Shown piece after piece: positions 1-8,109 of a stretch of DNA of 64,000 nt; the first letter of the stretch is position 1; each line of letters starts with the position of its first letter. The notes below the pieces were generated by a model. The model saw only the letters and a list, made by a program, of their open reading frames with translations. It searched no databases and was not told where the DNA came from. Source of the stretch: Rothia sp. (in: high G+C Gram-positive bacteria) (lineage in GTDB: Bacteria > Actinomycetota > Actinomycetes > Actinomycetales > Micrococcaceae); contig NZ_JAUNVZ010000008.1 in assembly GCF_030540545.1 (NCBI RefSeq), forward strand, positions 1 to 64,000. The letters run 5' to 3'. Made by a program: the position numbers and the translations under genes.

Positions 1-465
1 CTTTTCAAGATGTTGTGTTGTTTGCGTTCACTGTATGGTTTTTGGGTAATAACCCCGTTTGGGTTGTTTGGAGAGGTTCTGGGGTCACGGTTGTGGTTCT
101 GGGGTCTCTCTTTTTTGTGGTTGTGTGGTTGTTGGGGGTGTCTTTGGGTGCCCCTTTTTTTTGTGTGTGTTTTGGGTGCGGGGGTGGAAAGGGGTTTGTG
201 CTGATGCTCGTGGCGCCGTGTATTTGAATTGATGGGCTAATGCGAGGGAGGAGTCCCAGGTACTAGTATTGTTGAGACCAGTAGCGTGTGTTTTTTGCCT
301 GTTCGTCAGAGGCTCATCCCATACGACTACTGACAGGCTGTGAGCGTAGATAATGCTCATTGAGTCATGAAATACTCTACTCAATAGACACTTTGCCCGC
401 TCACAGCTTGTCGGTAAATATCGTTCTTGGGCATGGGCTGGGAATAGCACATCAGGTCAATATGG

Positions 466-552
466 GCGCATAGGACGGTCCCCAGACAACTGCGTTCTTT
501 CAGGCCACTGGCATGTGCTTCTTACCTGATCGTCAGAGGTCCATTCCATGCG
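466..552. repeat. Palindrome-ended small repeat, degenerate copy
   Basis: This 87 bp segment begins GCGCATAGGAC and ends CCATTCCATGCG, so its ends are imperfect inverted repeats. Its layout and length match the two better copies at 48515-48599 and 50844-50928 (CGCATGGG ... CCCATGCG ends, TTTCAGG near the middle, a CTTACC block in the right half). Another weaker relative lies around 231-322. Assignment to the same family is by eye. Confidence 0.4.
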
Positions 553-576
553 GGTGTATAAGATACCCGCTCACCT

Positions 577-637
577 CGCGAATACTATTTTTCATCGCGA
601 GGGAAGACACCCCTCGCGACAAAAAATAGTATTCGCG
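577..637. repeat. Long inverted repeat
   Basis: Arms starting CGCGAATACTATTTTT are repeated in inverse orientation: 16 matched bases, two mismatches, then about nine more matched bases (TCGCGAGGG), closing on a small loop near 604-609. A transcript from either strand would fold into a very stable hairpin. There is no adjacent gene to terminate, so its role is unknown. Confidence 0.65.
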
Positions 638-945
638 ACACGGAAAGAAAACATAGAGCACTCAAGAAAAAAAAGGGGGAGAAGCCCCAGAAACGTTACC
701 ACTCCGAAGTTGGGGAAAAGAGCACTGGGCAATGCGTGGGGAAGGTGAGAAGCGTAGAACCCCATTCTCCGTCCCCTCTCAGGACTGTACGCGGATAAGC
801 CCCAACCATCTGCAGAGTGTGAGAGGTAATGGGGAACCCACACGGGAGATCAGGGAATCCAGCCATCTTGGGAACGCAAGATACAGACCAAAGCCAAGCA
901 GAAAAGAAAAGCAGCAATCTCGGGAACTGGAGCAGGGCAGAGGAA

Positions 946-1035
946 AAGGTTGAGCGCTATTAGCCTGGACATTTCGTTCCAGCGAAATGATCAGGGTCGT
1001 GCGCGAACGCCTTTTCCTCGCACCGCGACCCAACC
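946..1035 (+). repeat. About 90-bp dispersed repeat, copy A
   Basis: The segment running from AAGGTTGAGCGCTATTAG to GCGACCCAACCTCA matches the reverse complement of 9884-9976 over its whole length, with roughly one mismatch in five bases by eye. Each copy contains an internal small hairpin (here ATTTCGTTCCAGCGAAAT). Weaker similarity continues to the left, for example the AAGATGGCTGG block in inverse orientation. It has no coding capacity. Confidence 0.6.
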
Positions 1036-1082
1036 TCAGAAAGCCTGGGTCTAAAGAGCATCATCCCTGGCGAATGTTTTAG

Positions 1083-1126
1083 CCACAGCCTTGCCGGATT
1101 GGTGACCACAGCCTTGCCGGATTGGG
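1083..1126 (+). repeat. 23-bp tandem repeat, two copies
   Basis: CCACAGCCTTGCCGGATTGG occurs twice with a 23 bp period (1083 and 1106). The same core also occurs twice with a 23 bp period at 20235-20278, beside the tRNA-Pro gene. This suggests a dispersed repeat that travels as a doublet. Confidence 0.65.
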
Positions 1127-1156
1127 GTAAAAAGATATGTAATCGGGTTCAAGATG

Positions 1157-1279
1157 CAGAATCTATGAGACCGATAACACAAGTAAACGCACAGAACCTA
1201 TGAGACTAATAAGGCATACAAACACATAGAATCTATGAGAGCATGAGAGCATGAGAGCACTCAGATACGCAGAATCTAG
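1157..1279 (+). repeat. 35-bp period direct repeat
   Basis: The core AGAATCTATGAGA recurs as CAGAATCTATGAGA (1157), CAGAACCTATGAGA (1192), TAGAATCTATGAGA (1227) and a partial CAGAATCTAG (1270). The first three are exactly 35 bp apart; the last is 43 bp away because GCATGAGA is duplicated between. Spacers are A-rich and not conserved. It is not a CRISPR: repeats are too short and no cas gene is near. Confidence 0.6.
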
Positions 1280-1470
1280 TAGACGTATATAGCCATTAGA
1301 TAGCCAGAAATTCACTAAATTAGTTGTAATGTAAAATTTTGCTCAAAGCGTGAGAACCCACATTTTGGGTCATAAACTAGCGTTCCGCCCAGAGCTTAGG
1401 TAGGGTAGATAAAGATACCTCCGGCGCGTGCTCTCAACAACGCGCCTCCACGAGATATAAAGGAGCAGGT

Positions 1471-2349
1471 ATGTCTACTGACGCCCGCGAAAAAGCCCGC
1501 CAGCTCGCAGCTAAGCAGGCGAAGAACAATACTGCTGCATCGAGCCGTCGTTGGATTCAGCTGACCGTGTTGCTGGTTGTTGCGGCTCTGGTCGCTGTCT
1601 TTGCGTTTGTGTTTTATCAGAACCAGAACTCGAAGATCCCGAACTCCGGTCCGGTGCCGGCTAGTGCGAACCAGTACGGCGGTATTGTGCTGACCAAGGA
1701 CGGCATTGTAAAGAATGCGTCCTCCGAGCAGACCCGTAATCTTGAGGCTCTGGGCACCTCCACTGTGAGCATTAACCCGACCCTGAACGGCACCCCGGAT
1801 GCAACCGCCCACGCGCTGCCCCTGGGCATGCAGAATGCTGAGGAGTCCGCGAAGAACGGCCAGGCTGTGCGCGTGACCGTGTTCCAGGATTTCAACTGCA
1901 TCCACTGCCGCGAGTTTGAGGAGCGTTACGGCGAGGAGATTCAGAAGCTGGTTGAGGACGGCACCATCACTCTTGAGGTGCGTAACCTGATCTTCCTGGA
2001 TCGTGTTTCCCCGACTCAGTACTCTTCTCGTACCGCCAATGCAGCCTACGCTGTGGCGAACCAGGTGTCGACCACCCAGTACCTGAACTTCCAGCGTGAG
2101 CTGTTCACCTACCAGGGTAAGAAGGACCTGACCAACCAGGAGATCGCTGATATTGCTTCGAAGTACGGTGCTGATATCTCTTCGGATTTGAACGAGAATA
2201 AGTGGCGCCCCCTGGTGGATGTTCTGAACACTGAGTCTGTGAATAACGGTATTGCCGGTACTCCGACCGTGTTTGTGGATGGCGACCAGTACACCGGTAG
2301 CGATTTTAGTGCTTTCTTGAAGCAGAAGATTGACGCGAAGAAGAAGTAG
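1471..2349 (+). CDS. Membrane-anchored DsbA-family thiol oxidoreductase
   Basis: This 292-residue protein has a basic N-terminus, one membrane segment at about residues 30-49 acting as a signal anchor, and an extracytoplasmic thioredoxin-fold domain with a CIHC active site (Cys143, Cys146) and a cis-proline loop (GTPTVF, Pro265). These are hallmarks of the DsbA/Thioredoxin_4 family, which in Actinobacteria oxidises or isomerises disulfides in exported proteins. The start has a good AAGGAG site 9 bases upstream. The gene stands alone: a terminator follows at once and a repeat-rich stretch precedes it. The family assignment is firm; whether it is oxidase or isomerase cannot be read from sequence. 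Confidence 0.9.
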   Translation: MSTDAREKARQLAAKQAKNNTAASSRRWIQLTVLLVVAALVAVFAFVFYQNQNSKIPNSGPVPASANQYGGIVLTKDGIVKNASSEQTRNLEALGTSTVSINPTLNGTPDATAHALPLGMQNAEESAKNGQAVRVTVFQDFNCIHCREFEERYGEEIQKLVEDGTITLEVRNLIFLDRVSPTQYSSRTANAAYAVANQVSTTQYLNFQRELFTYQGKKDLTNQEIADIASKYGADISSDLNENKWRPLVDVLNTESVNNGIAGTPTVFVDGDQYTGSDFSAFLKQKIDAKKK

Positions 2350-2361
2350 TTTTTCGCTTCG

Positions 2362-2397
2362 ATAGCCCTCGTGCGTATGCGCGGGGGCTATTTCTTT
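2362..2397 (+). terminator. Terminator after dsbA-like gene
   Basis: ATAGCCC...GGGGGCTAT forms a GC-rich stem with loop near 2376, followed by TTTCTTTT, 12 bases past the stop codon. Confidence 0.8.
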
Positions 2398-2500
2398 TGC
2401 CCCGGTGTGCGTGTGGGCGCGGAGCCTCTGGGGTTGGCGGGGCGCCTGAGCGTAGAATAGAGGAAGATGTACAGCGTATGGCTGATGAAAGGTTTGACTA

Positions 2501-3538
2501 ATGGCTTCGTTGATTGAGTCCTATGATGCTCTGCTTTCGGATTTGGACGGTGTGGTGTACGCCGGTCCATTTGCGATTGAGGGTGCTCCGCAGGCTCTGA
2601 ACCGTGTGCAGGCAAGCGGTATCCCGGTGGTGTTCGTGACCAATAATGCCTCGCGTTCTGTGGAAACCGTGGCGCAGCATCTGCGCGATTTGGGCGTTGA
2701 GACCGACGCGGACCACGTGGTGAGCGCGGCGCAGGCGGCGGCTCGTGTGCTGGCTGAGCGTTTGGATGCGGGCGCTAAGGTGCTCGTTACCGGTACCGAG
2801 GATTTGGCGGATTGCATTCGCGAGGTGGGTCTGGTGCCGGTGCGTTCTCAGGCGGAGGAGCCTGTTGCTGTGGTGCAGGGCTTTAATCCGAAGATAGTCT
2901 GGGAGGATTTGGCGGAAGCTGCCTACACCCTGGCGGATCCGGAGGTGCTGTGGCTGGCGACCAATACCGATCAGTCGATCCCAAAGGAGCGCGGCATCGC
3001 CCCGGGTAATGGCACCCTGGTGGCTGCTGTGGGTACTGCAACGCGTCGCACTCCGCTGGTGGCGGGTAAGCCGGAGGCTCCGATCTTCCACGCTGCGGCT
3101 CAGTCTGTGAATTCGCAGCGCCCGGTGATTGTGGGCGATCGTTTGGATACCGATATTCTGGGCGGTCACCGTGCGCAGATGGATAGCGCCCTGGTACTCA
3201 CCGGCGTGCAGAGCTACGCCGATGTGATTGCGGCTGTTCCCGACCAGCGCCCGACCTATGTGCTGCGCACTCTGGAGGATTTCTTTGCTGAGTATCCTCA
3301 GATTGACGTCATGTATGAGGGCTATGAGACCATTGCCTACGGCCCGAAGTGGCAGGCTATTGTGCGTGGAGATTCGATTCATATGTATGCCCCGGAGGGC
3401 TTTGCTGCCGATGAATCTTTTGCCGGTAGCGAGTCTGAGCTAGAGGCATGGCGTGTGGCTATTGCTGCCTGGTGGGCAAGCTACCCGAGCGAGGCGAAGA
3501 CCCCGAGCTTTGTTAATATGCCCGGTCAGGATTCCTAA
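2501..3538 (+). CDS. HAD-superfamily phosphatase, NagD-like
   Basis: The 345-residue protein opens with the HAD motif I LLSDLDGVVY (Asp14 nucleophile, Asp16), has a threonine motif (VFVTNNAS) and a C-terminal GDRLDTDILGG loop, which is the NagD/p-nitrophenyl phosphatase subgroup with a C2 cap. Relatives hydrolyse small phosphoesters such as 2-phosphoglycolate or glycerol 3-phosphate; in M. tuberculosis the gene in this position is a HAD phosphatase (Rv1692). About 70 residues after the HAD core do not match the core motifs. It is followed after 9 bases by a small gene and then tlyA, forming one transcription unit. Substrate is not predictable here. Confidence 0.88.
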   Translation: MASLIESYDALLSDLDGVVYAGPFAIEGAPQALNRVQASGIPVVFVTNNASRSVETVAQHLRDLGVETDADHVVSAAQAAARVLAERLDAGAKVLVTGTEDLADCIREVGLVPVRSQAEEPVAVVQGFNPKIVWEDLAEAAYTLADPEVLWLATNTDQSIPKERGIAPGNGTLVAAVGTATRRTPLVAGKPEAPIFHAAAQSVNSQRPVIVGDRLDTDILGGHRAQMDSALVLTGVQSYADVIAAVPDQRPTYVLRTLEDFFAEYPQIDVMYEGYETIAYGPKWQAIVRGDSIHMYAPEGFAADESFAGSESELEAWRVAIAAWWASYPSEAKTPSFVNMPGQDS

Positions 3539-3547
3539 GGCACCTCT

Positions 3548-3820
3548 ATGAGCATGAACGATAACCTGAGCGTTCAAGAGCGCGCCGCTATAGAAGGTGT
3601 GGAGCCCTCGGCTCTTGAATCTGCGATTCAGAACGAAGAACAGGCATTCTTTGAATCGCTCAAGGAGCTGGATATTCAGGCGCTGGTATCCGGGGAAAGC
3701 GACGCCCAAGAGCAGCTGGAGAGCCTGGTATCTACCCTGGAAGAATCTGTCCAGGAGTTGAGCGAACCGGAGAGCGCCTCCACCGCTGAACCGGGCAATT
3801 CTGAAGACAAAGGAGAATAG
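3548..3820 (+). CDS. Small acidic hypothetical protein
   Basis: This 90-residue acidic protein, rich in Glu and Ser, is predicted mainly helical with no membrane segment or recognised domain. Its stop TAG shares a base with the GTG start of tlyA, so translation is probably coupled. A small protein of unknown function occupies the same slot between the HAD phosphatase and tlyA in mycobacteria (Rv1693), so position supports it as a real gene. Function unknown. Confidence 0.75.
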   Translation: MSMNDNLSVQERAAIEGVEPSALESAIQNEEQAFFESLKELDIQALVSGESDAQEQLESLVSTLEESVQELSEPESASTAEPGNSEDKGE

Positions 3821-4560
3821 TGGCTGAGCGCCTGGATAAATACCTCGCCGCGCACGGGCTGGCCTCTTCGCGCACCCTCGCGGCGAAACTCATTGCCGCA
3901 GGAGACGTACACATTAATGGCCGAGCCATACGCAAAGCCTCCTATATGGTGCAACCCGAGGACACCCTGCGCGTGCTGGCCAGTGAGCTGACCGAGTACG
4001 TTAGCCGCGCCGGGCATAAGCTTGCCGGTGCCCTGGATACCTTCAGCGAGATTAGCGTGGAGGGTAAGCGCTGCCTGGATGCGGGCGCCTCCACGGGCGG
4101 TTTTAGCGATGTGCTGCTGCGCCGCGGAGCCGAGCAGGTGTGCGCCGTGGATGTGGGGCACGACCAGCTGGTAGACGCAATACGTCACGATGAGCGAGTG
4201 CAGGTCTATGAAGGCATGAACGTGCGCTATATGACCCCTGAGGATATTGGCGGTCAGGTGGATCTGACGGTCTCTGACCTGTCCTTTATTTCGCTGACCC
4301 TGGTGATGAAGGCTCTTGCCGAGGCGACTGCCCCGGGAGGGGATCTGGTGCTGATGGTTAAGCCTCAATTTGAGGTGGGTAAGCACCAGATTAACCGCGG
4401 CGGCGTGGTGCTGGACGAGGCAGTACAGCAGCAGGCTGTGGATCGTGTGCTGATGAGTGCTGTGGAGCACGGGCTGCAGGTGCGCGGTACAGTGCCTTCG
4501 CCTCTGCCCGGTCAGGACGGTAACCGTGAGTATTTCCTCTGGTGCGTAAAGCCCGTTTAG
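3820..4560 (+). CDS. tlyA: TlyA rRNA (cytidine-2'-O)-methyltransferase
   Basis: The 246-residue protein has an N-terminal S4 RNA-binding domain (about 1-60, beginning RLDKYLAAHG) and an FtsJ-type methyltransferase domain with SAM motif DAGASTGGF (87-95). Catalytic-type residues are visible: Lys67 in RAGHKL, Asp in VSDLSF and Lys in VKPQFE. TlyA methylates 2'-OH of cytidines in 16S and 23S rRNA, and in mycobacteria its loss gives capreomycin resistance. The start is GTG, overlapping the previous stop by one base, with AAGGAG just upstream. The neighbours (nadK, recN) are the usual ones. Confidence 0.93.
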   Translation: MAERLDKYLAAHGLASSRTLAAKLIAAGDVHINGRAIRKASYMVQPEDTLRVLASELTEYVSRAGHKLAGALDTFSEISVEGKRCLDAGASTGGFSDVLLRRGAEQVCAVDVGHDQLVDAIRHDERVQVYEGMNVRYMTPEDIGGQVDLTVSDLSFISLTLVMKALAEATAPGGDLVLMVKPQFEVGKHQINRGGVVLDEAVQQQAVDRVLMSAVEHGLQVRGTVPSPLPGQDGNREYFLWCVKPV

Positions 4561-4587
4561 AAGTACAGAGCGAGTAGGGAACAATGC

Positions 4588-4611
4588 GGGGTGTAGAGAC
4601 TATCTACACCC
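4588..4611 (+). terminator. Hairpin after tlyA
   Basis: GGGTGTAG and CTACACCC form an 8 bp stem about 27 bases past the tlyA stop. The following sequence is only mildly T-rich, so termination strength is uncertain. Confidence 0.5.
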
Positions 4612-4818
4612 TGCACTGTTCTATCGTATAAGGATGCTCGCCAGGAGAACACAAGGTGCTGGGAAAAAAGCGCCTGAAGGGTACCGCCACCCCCCTTTGT
4701 TCCTATACAAATAATCAAGGTTGAAACAGGTCTCCTTGATCGAGGTATAGGAATTAGAAGTGCGATTCGCACGCTTCTGAGTATCACCCGTCTGGTAGGC
4801 GTAATTGTGCAGCTGTAC

Positions 4819-5034
4819 CTAGTCGTTCAGGAAATCCAGAAGCTTAATTTGGTCTTCAATATCTACATCCTGATGAATTACTGATACGGGTACATTCTGC
4901 GCTGGGCCTTCCAATCCTGCAGCGCCCAGTCCATAGAAAGAGGCCGACAGAGGAGAAACGTTCGGGAGGCAATCCATGCTCTGCACGAAATAATCTTCGA
5001 ATATGCGCGTGACACGCCCCAATTCGCAGCCCAT
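4819..5034 (-). pseudogene. Possible gene remnant on minus strand
   Basis: The frame encodes 71 residues with a plausible protein-like composition (MGCELGRVTRIFEDYF..., acidic C-terminus IEDQIKLLDFLND). Reading upstream in the same frame stays open into the region antisense to nadK. There is no Shine-Dalgarno sequence before the ATG and no recognised domain. It may be the 3' end of a decayed gene, or chance. Confidence 0.25.
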
Positions 5035-5093
5035 GGTGTAGTATGGGTATACGAGATAATTTATCGGGATTATCTTCGATAGAAAGGATTGTC

Positions 5094-6125
5094 ATGAGCG
5101 CGCGCACCGAGCGTAAAATCCTCGTCTTCGCCCACACCGGGCGCAAGGAAGCACGAGATGCCGCACGTCAAACCTGTGCGCAGCTGCACCACGCCGGGCT
5201 CATTCCTGTCATGAGTCGCTCCGATCTGGAGGCACTCATGGAGAACTGGCAGCAGCCCGTACCCGTGCAAATGCTACACGAAAGCGTGGCGCTCAATGAT
5301 ATTGAACTTGGCGTGGTCCTCGGTGGTGACGGCTCCATTCTGCGTGCCGCCGATATGGTTCGCCACACCGAAATTCCCCTGATCGGCGTGAACCTCGGCC
5401 ACGTGGGCTTCCTTGCCGAATCCGAAGAAAGCGATCTGAGTGAAACCGTCGAGTGTATCGTCAACCGCGAATACGAGGTTGAAGAGCGCATGGCAATCGA
5501 TATTGAAGTCTGGCACGAGAGCAAATGCGTGCACAAAAACTGGGCACTGAATGAAGCCAGTGTGGAAAAAGGCGATCGCGGCAAAATGATCGAGGTCATT
5601 ATTGAGGTCGACCGCCGACCGTTGAGCACCTTCGGCTGCGATGGTGTGGTCATGGCAACCCCCACCGGTTCCACTGCCTATGCATTCTCCGGAGGCGGCC
5701 CTGTAGTCTGGCCTCAGGTGGAGGCGATTCTCATGGTTCCCCTATCTGCCCACGCCCTCTTTGCACGCCCCCTGGTGACCTCGCCCGACTCTATGATGGC
5801 GGTTGAGATCCTACCCGATAATCAGGCTCCCGGTCTGCTCTGGTGCGATGGCCGCCGAACCTGCGAACTGCTACCCGGTAGCCGTATCGAGGCACGCCGC
5901 AGCCCCAAGCCCGTGCTGTTGGCGCGCATCCACCCCGCTCCCTTCTCGGAGCGCGTGGTGCGTAAATTTGAGTTGCCCATTCGCGGCTGGCGTGGCCCGC
6001 AGGGGCATCGTTCTCGTGTTCCTCATCTGGATACTCAGGGTGCAAAAGCGAACGATAATTCTACGAACAATGATTCTCTAAACATTTCTGACGTGCCGGA
6101 AACTCAGGAAGGAGCGAAGCAATGA
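5094..6125 (+). CDS. nadK: NAD kinase
   Basis: This 343-residue protein phosphorylates NAD to NADP in the cytosol. It carries the family signature GGDGS (77-81), the NE motif in WALNEASVEK and the glycine-rich loop PTGSTAYAFSGGGP. An upstream in-frame ATG exists at 5043, but the ATG at 5094 has AGAAAGGA at the right distance and begins a normal NadK N-terminus (MSARTERKILVFAHTG). About 45 residues after the conserved core are Asn/Asp-rich and likely disordered. The stop overlaps the recN start (ATGA), so the two are translationally coupled. Confidence 0.93.
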   Translation: MSARTERKILVFAHTGRKEARDAARQTCAQLHHAGLIPVMSRSDLEALMENWQQPVPVQMLHESVALNDIELGVVLGGDGSILRAADMVRHTEIPLIGVNLGHVGFLAESEESDLSETVECIVNREYEVEERMAIDIEVWHESKCVHKNWALNEASVEKGDRGKMIEVIIEVDRRPLSTFGCDGVVMATPTGSTAYAFSGGGPVVWPQVEAILMVPLSAHALFARPLVTSPDSMMAVEILPDNQAPGLLWCDGRRTCELLPGSRIEARRSPKPVLLARIHPAPFSERVVRKFELPIRGWRGPQGHRSRVPHLDTQGAKANDNSTNNDSLNISDVPETQEGAKQ

Positions 6126-7828
6126 TTGAAGAAATCCATATCCGCGATCTGGGTATTATTACCGATGCCCGCCTGCCCCTAGAGCCCGGCCTGTCCGTAC
6201 TCACCGGCGAAACCGGCGCGGGTAAAACCATGGTCGTTACCGCCCTAGGTATGCTGCTGGGCAATCGAAGCGATGCGACCAGCGTGCGCAATGGCGCCAA
6301 GAATGCGCTCGCAGAAGCGGTCATTCGCCTACCCAAAAACCACGCCGCTTTGGACTTGGCTCATAACGCCGGCGGCACCGTGGAAGACATTGACAGCGAA
6401 AGCTCCGAGCTGCTGCTGGCACGCACCGTTAACGCCTCCGGCCGATCCCGTGCCCATGTGGGTGGTTGTACCGCACCCATTGGTACCCTGGCAGATATTG
6501 GCCGAACCCTGGTTGCCGTCCACGGTCAGTCTGATCAGCTGCGCCTGAAATCCAGCAGCGAACAGCGCCATGCCCTGGACTCCTACGCCGGTGCGCCCCT
6601 GGTTCAGGCACTGGAGGAATACCGCGGCGTGTACGAGCGATACCGTGCGGTTGCCTCGGCGCTGAAAGAAATGCGTGAAAACGCCCGCGCCCGCGCTCTG
6701 GAAGCTCAGACCCTGCAGGGCGCCCTGGCAGAAATCGACGCCGTCGCACCCGTAGAAGGCGAAGATGAAGCGCTGCGTGTTGAAAGCATGAAACTCATGA
6801 ATGTGGAGGCTCTACGTCAGGCCTCCGCTATCGCCTCCGCAGCTCTTTCGGGCAGCGAGTATAGCAGTGGGGACGAAAGTAACGTACTTGCTCTGCTGGA
6901 TGCTGCCCGCACCGCCCTTGCCGCCCAGTCCTCCTCCGACGAGGCACTAGCGGCCCTGACTGAGCGCGTGAATGAAGTGCTGATCCTAGCCACCGACGCC
7001 GCCAGCGATCTGGCATCCTATATGGCATCCCTGGATAGTGACGGCCCGGGGCGTTTGGCGCAGGTTCAGGAGCGCCGCGCGGCTCTCAAAACCCTTACCC
7101 GCAAATACGGCGCCGATATTGCCGAAGTGCTCGCATGGGCTGAAGAATCCCGTGTGCGTCTAGAGAGCCTGGACGATAACCCCGCACGTCTTGAAGCCCT
7201 CGAAAATGAGCTGGTACAGCTGCGTAAAAACCTCGGTGAATCCGCTCAAAAGCTTATGCGTATGCGCCAAGAGGCCGCGCAGAAGCTTGCGCACGCCGTG
7301 AGTGAAGAACTCACCGCACTTGCCATGCCCAACGCCAGCTTGGTTGTTGAGGTCAGTGAAGCTGAGAAATTCTCTGCCCACGGTAAAGACAGCGTGAGCT
7401 TTATGCTCGCGCCCCATAAAACCGCGGTGCCCCGCCCCCTGGGTAAGGGCGCCTCCGGTGGTGAGCTCTCGCGCGTGATGCTCGCTCTGGAAGTTGTGCT
7501 TGCAGAAGTCGACCCGGTACCCACCTTTATCTTCGATGAGGTGGACTCGGGTGTGGGTGGTAAAGCAGCTATCGAAATCGGTCGCCGTCTAGCCATGCTC
7601 GCCAAGCATGTACAGGTTCTGGTGGTCACCCATCTGCCGCAGGTTGCTGCCTTTGCCGACCAGCACATCCTCGTGCTCAAAAATGACGATGCTTCCTTAT
7701 CCAAGGTGCAGGTACTGAGTGAAGAAGAGCGCGTGGTGGAGCTGGCGCGTATGCTCTCCGGTCACGATCAATCCGAGGCTGCTCAGGAGCACGCTCGTGA
7801 GCTGCTGGCGGCTGGTCGCCAGGTCTAG
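6122..7828 (+). CDS. recN: DNA repair protein RecN
   Basis: The 568-residue SMC-like ATPase acts early in double-strand break repair by recombination. Walker A is GETGAGKT (29-36), the ABC signature is KGASGGELSR (about 441-450) and Walker B is IFDEVDSGVGG (about 468-478); two long helical coiled-coil arms lie between. Length is normal for RecN. The ATG overlaps the nadK stop (ATGA). The nadK-recN pair is widely conserved in Gram-positive bacteria. Confidence 0.95.
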   Translation: MIEEIHIRDLGIITDARLPLEPGLSVLTGETGAGKTMVVTALGMLLGNRSDATSVRNGAKNALAEAVIRLPKNHAALDLAHNAGGTVEDIDSESSELLLARTVNASGRSRAHVGGCTAPIGTLADIGRTLVAVHGQSDQLRLKSSSEQRHALDSYAGAPLVQALEEYRGVYERYRAVASALKEMRENARARALEAQTLQGALAEIDAVAPVEGEDEALRVESMKLMNVEALRQASAIASAALSGSEYSSGDESNVLALLDAARTALAAQSSSDEALAALTERVNEVLILATDAASDLASYMASLDSDGPGRLAQVQERRAALKTLTRKYGADIAEVLAWAEESRVRLESLDDNPARLEALENELVQLRKNLGESAQKLMRMRQEAAQKLAHAVSEELTALAMPNASLVVEVSEAEKFSAHGKDSVSFMLAPHKTAVPRPLGKGASGGELSRVMLALEVVLAEVDPVPTFIFDEVDSGVGGKAAIEIGRRLAMLAKHVQVLVVTHLPQVAAFADQHILVLKNDDASLSKVQVLSEEERVVELARMLSGHDQSEAAQEHARELLAAGRQV

Positions 7829-7840
7829 CCCGGCAGCAGG

Positions 7841-7872
7841 GCTTCTCCCTGTCATATGGGCAGGGGAGAAGC
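7841..7872 (+). terminator. Hairpin after recN
   Basis: GCTTCTCCCTG and CAGGGGAGAAGC form a stem with one bulge 12 bases past the recN stop. There is no clear T run, so it may slow rather than fully stop transcription. Confidence 0.5.
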
Positions 7873-8109
7873 GTAAGAAGCGGTGTGGATGAAAGCAATA
7901 ACACCTTCGAACACACGCCCCAAAACAGGGCACAAAGCCCGCCGCTGGTATAGAGTAGAGGGTAGGGAATAAAAGCCCGCCCAGGGTACTTATAGTGCCT
8001 AAAGAGTCGAGACGCTACAGGCGCTATACAGCGCCTAAGCAGACCGGCTACCCCCTAATACAGGGATTCGCCCACCGGTGAATCCCTCCTTGAGATAGGA
8101 GTAGTACAA

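Larger units (their letters stand above)
1..1470. other. Gene-poor, repeat-rich stretch
   Basis: I see no convincing gene before the dsbA-like gene at 1471. Open frames here are short, unlike proteins and without ribosome binding sites. The stretch holds a strongly G/T-biased segment (about 10-215), a palindrome-ended repeat (466-552, with a weaker relative around 231-322), a long inverted repeat (577-637), an about 90 bp repeat shared with 9884-9976 (946-1035), a 23-bp tandem repeat (1083-1126) and a 35-bp period repeat (1157-1279). It looks like a repeat sink between two transcription units. Confidence 0.6.
4561..5093. other. Gap between tlyA and nadK
   Basis: This 533 bp has one probable tlyA terminator hairpin (4588-4611) and no well-supported gene. 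A 71-codon frame on the minus strand (4819-5034) reads like protein but lacks a ribosome binding site; it is listed separately as a possible remnant. The nadK leader includes GAAAGGA at 5082. Confidence 0.6.

Noticed and set aside
1..204. Small hydrophobic protein at the window start
   Set aside because: The frame is Trp/Leu/Cys/Gly-rich because the strand is G/T-biased; there is no ribosome binding site and a second frame is equally open.
1157..1279. CRISPR array
   Set aside because: The repeated core is only about 14 bp, spacers are similar and A-rich, there are at most four units and no cas genes.
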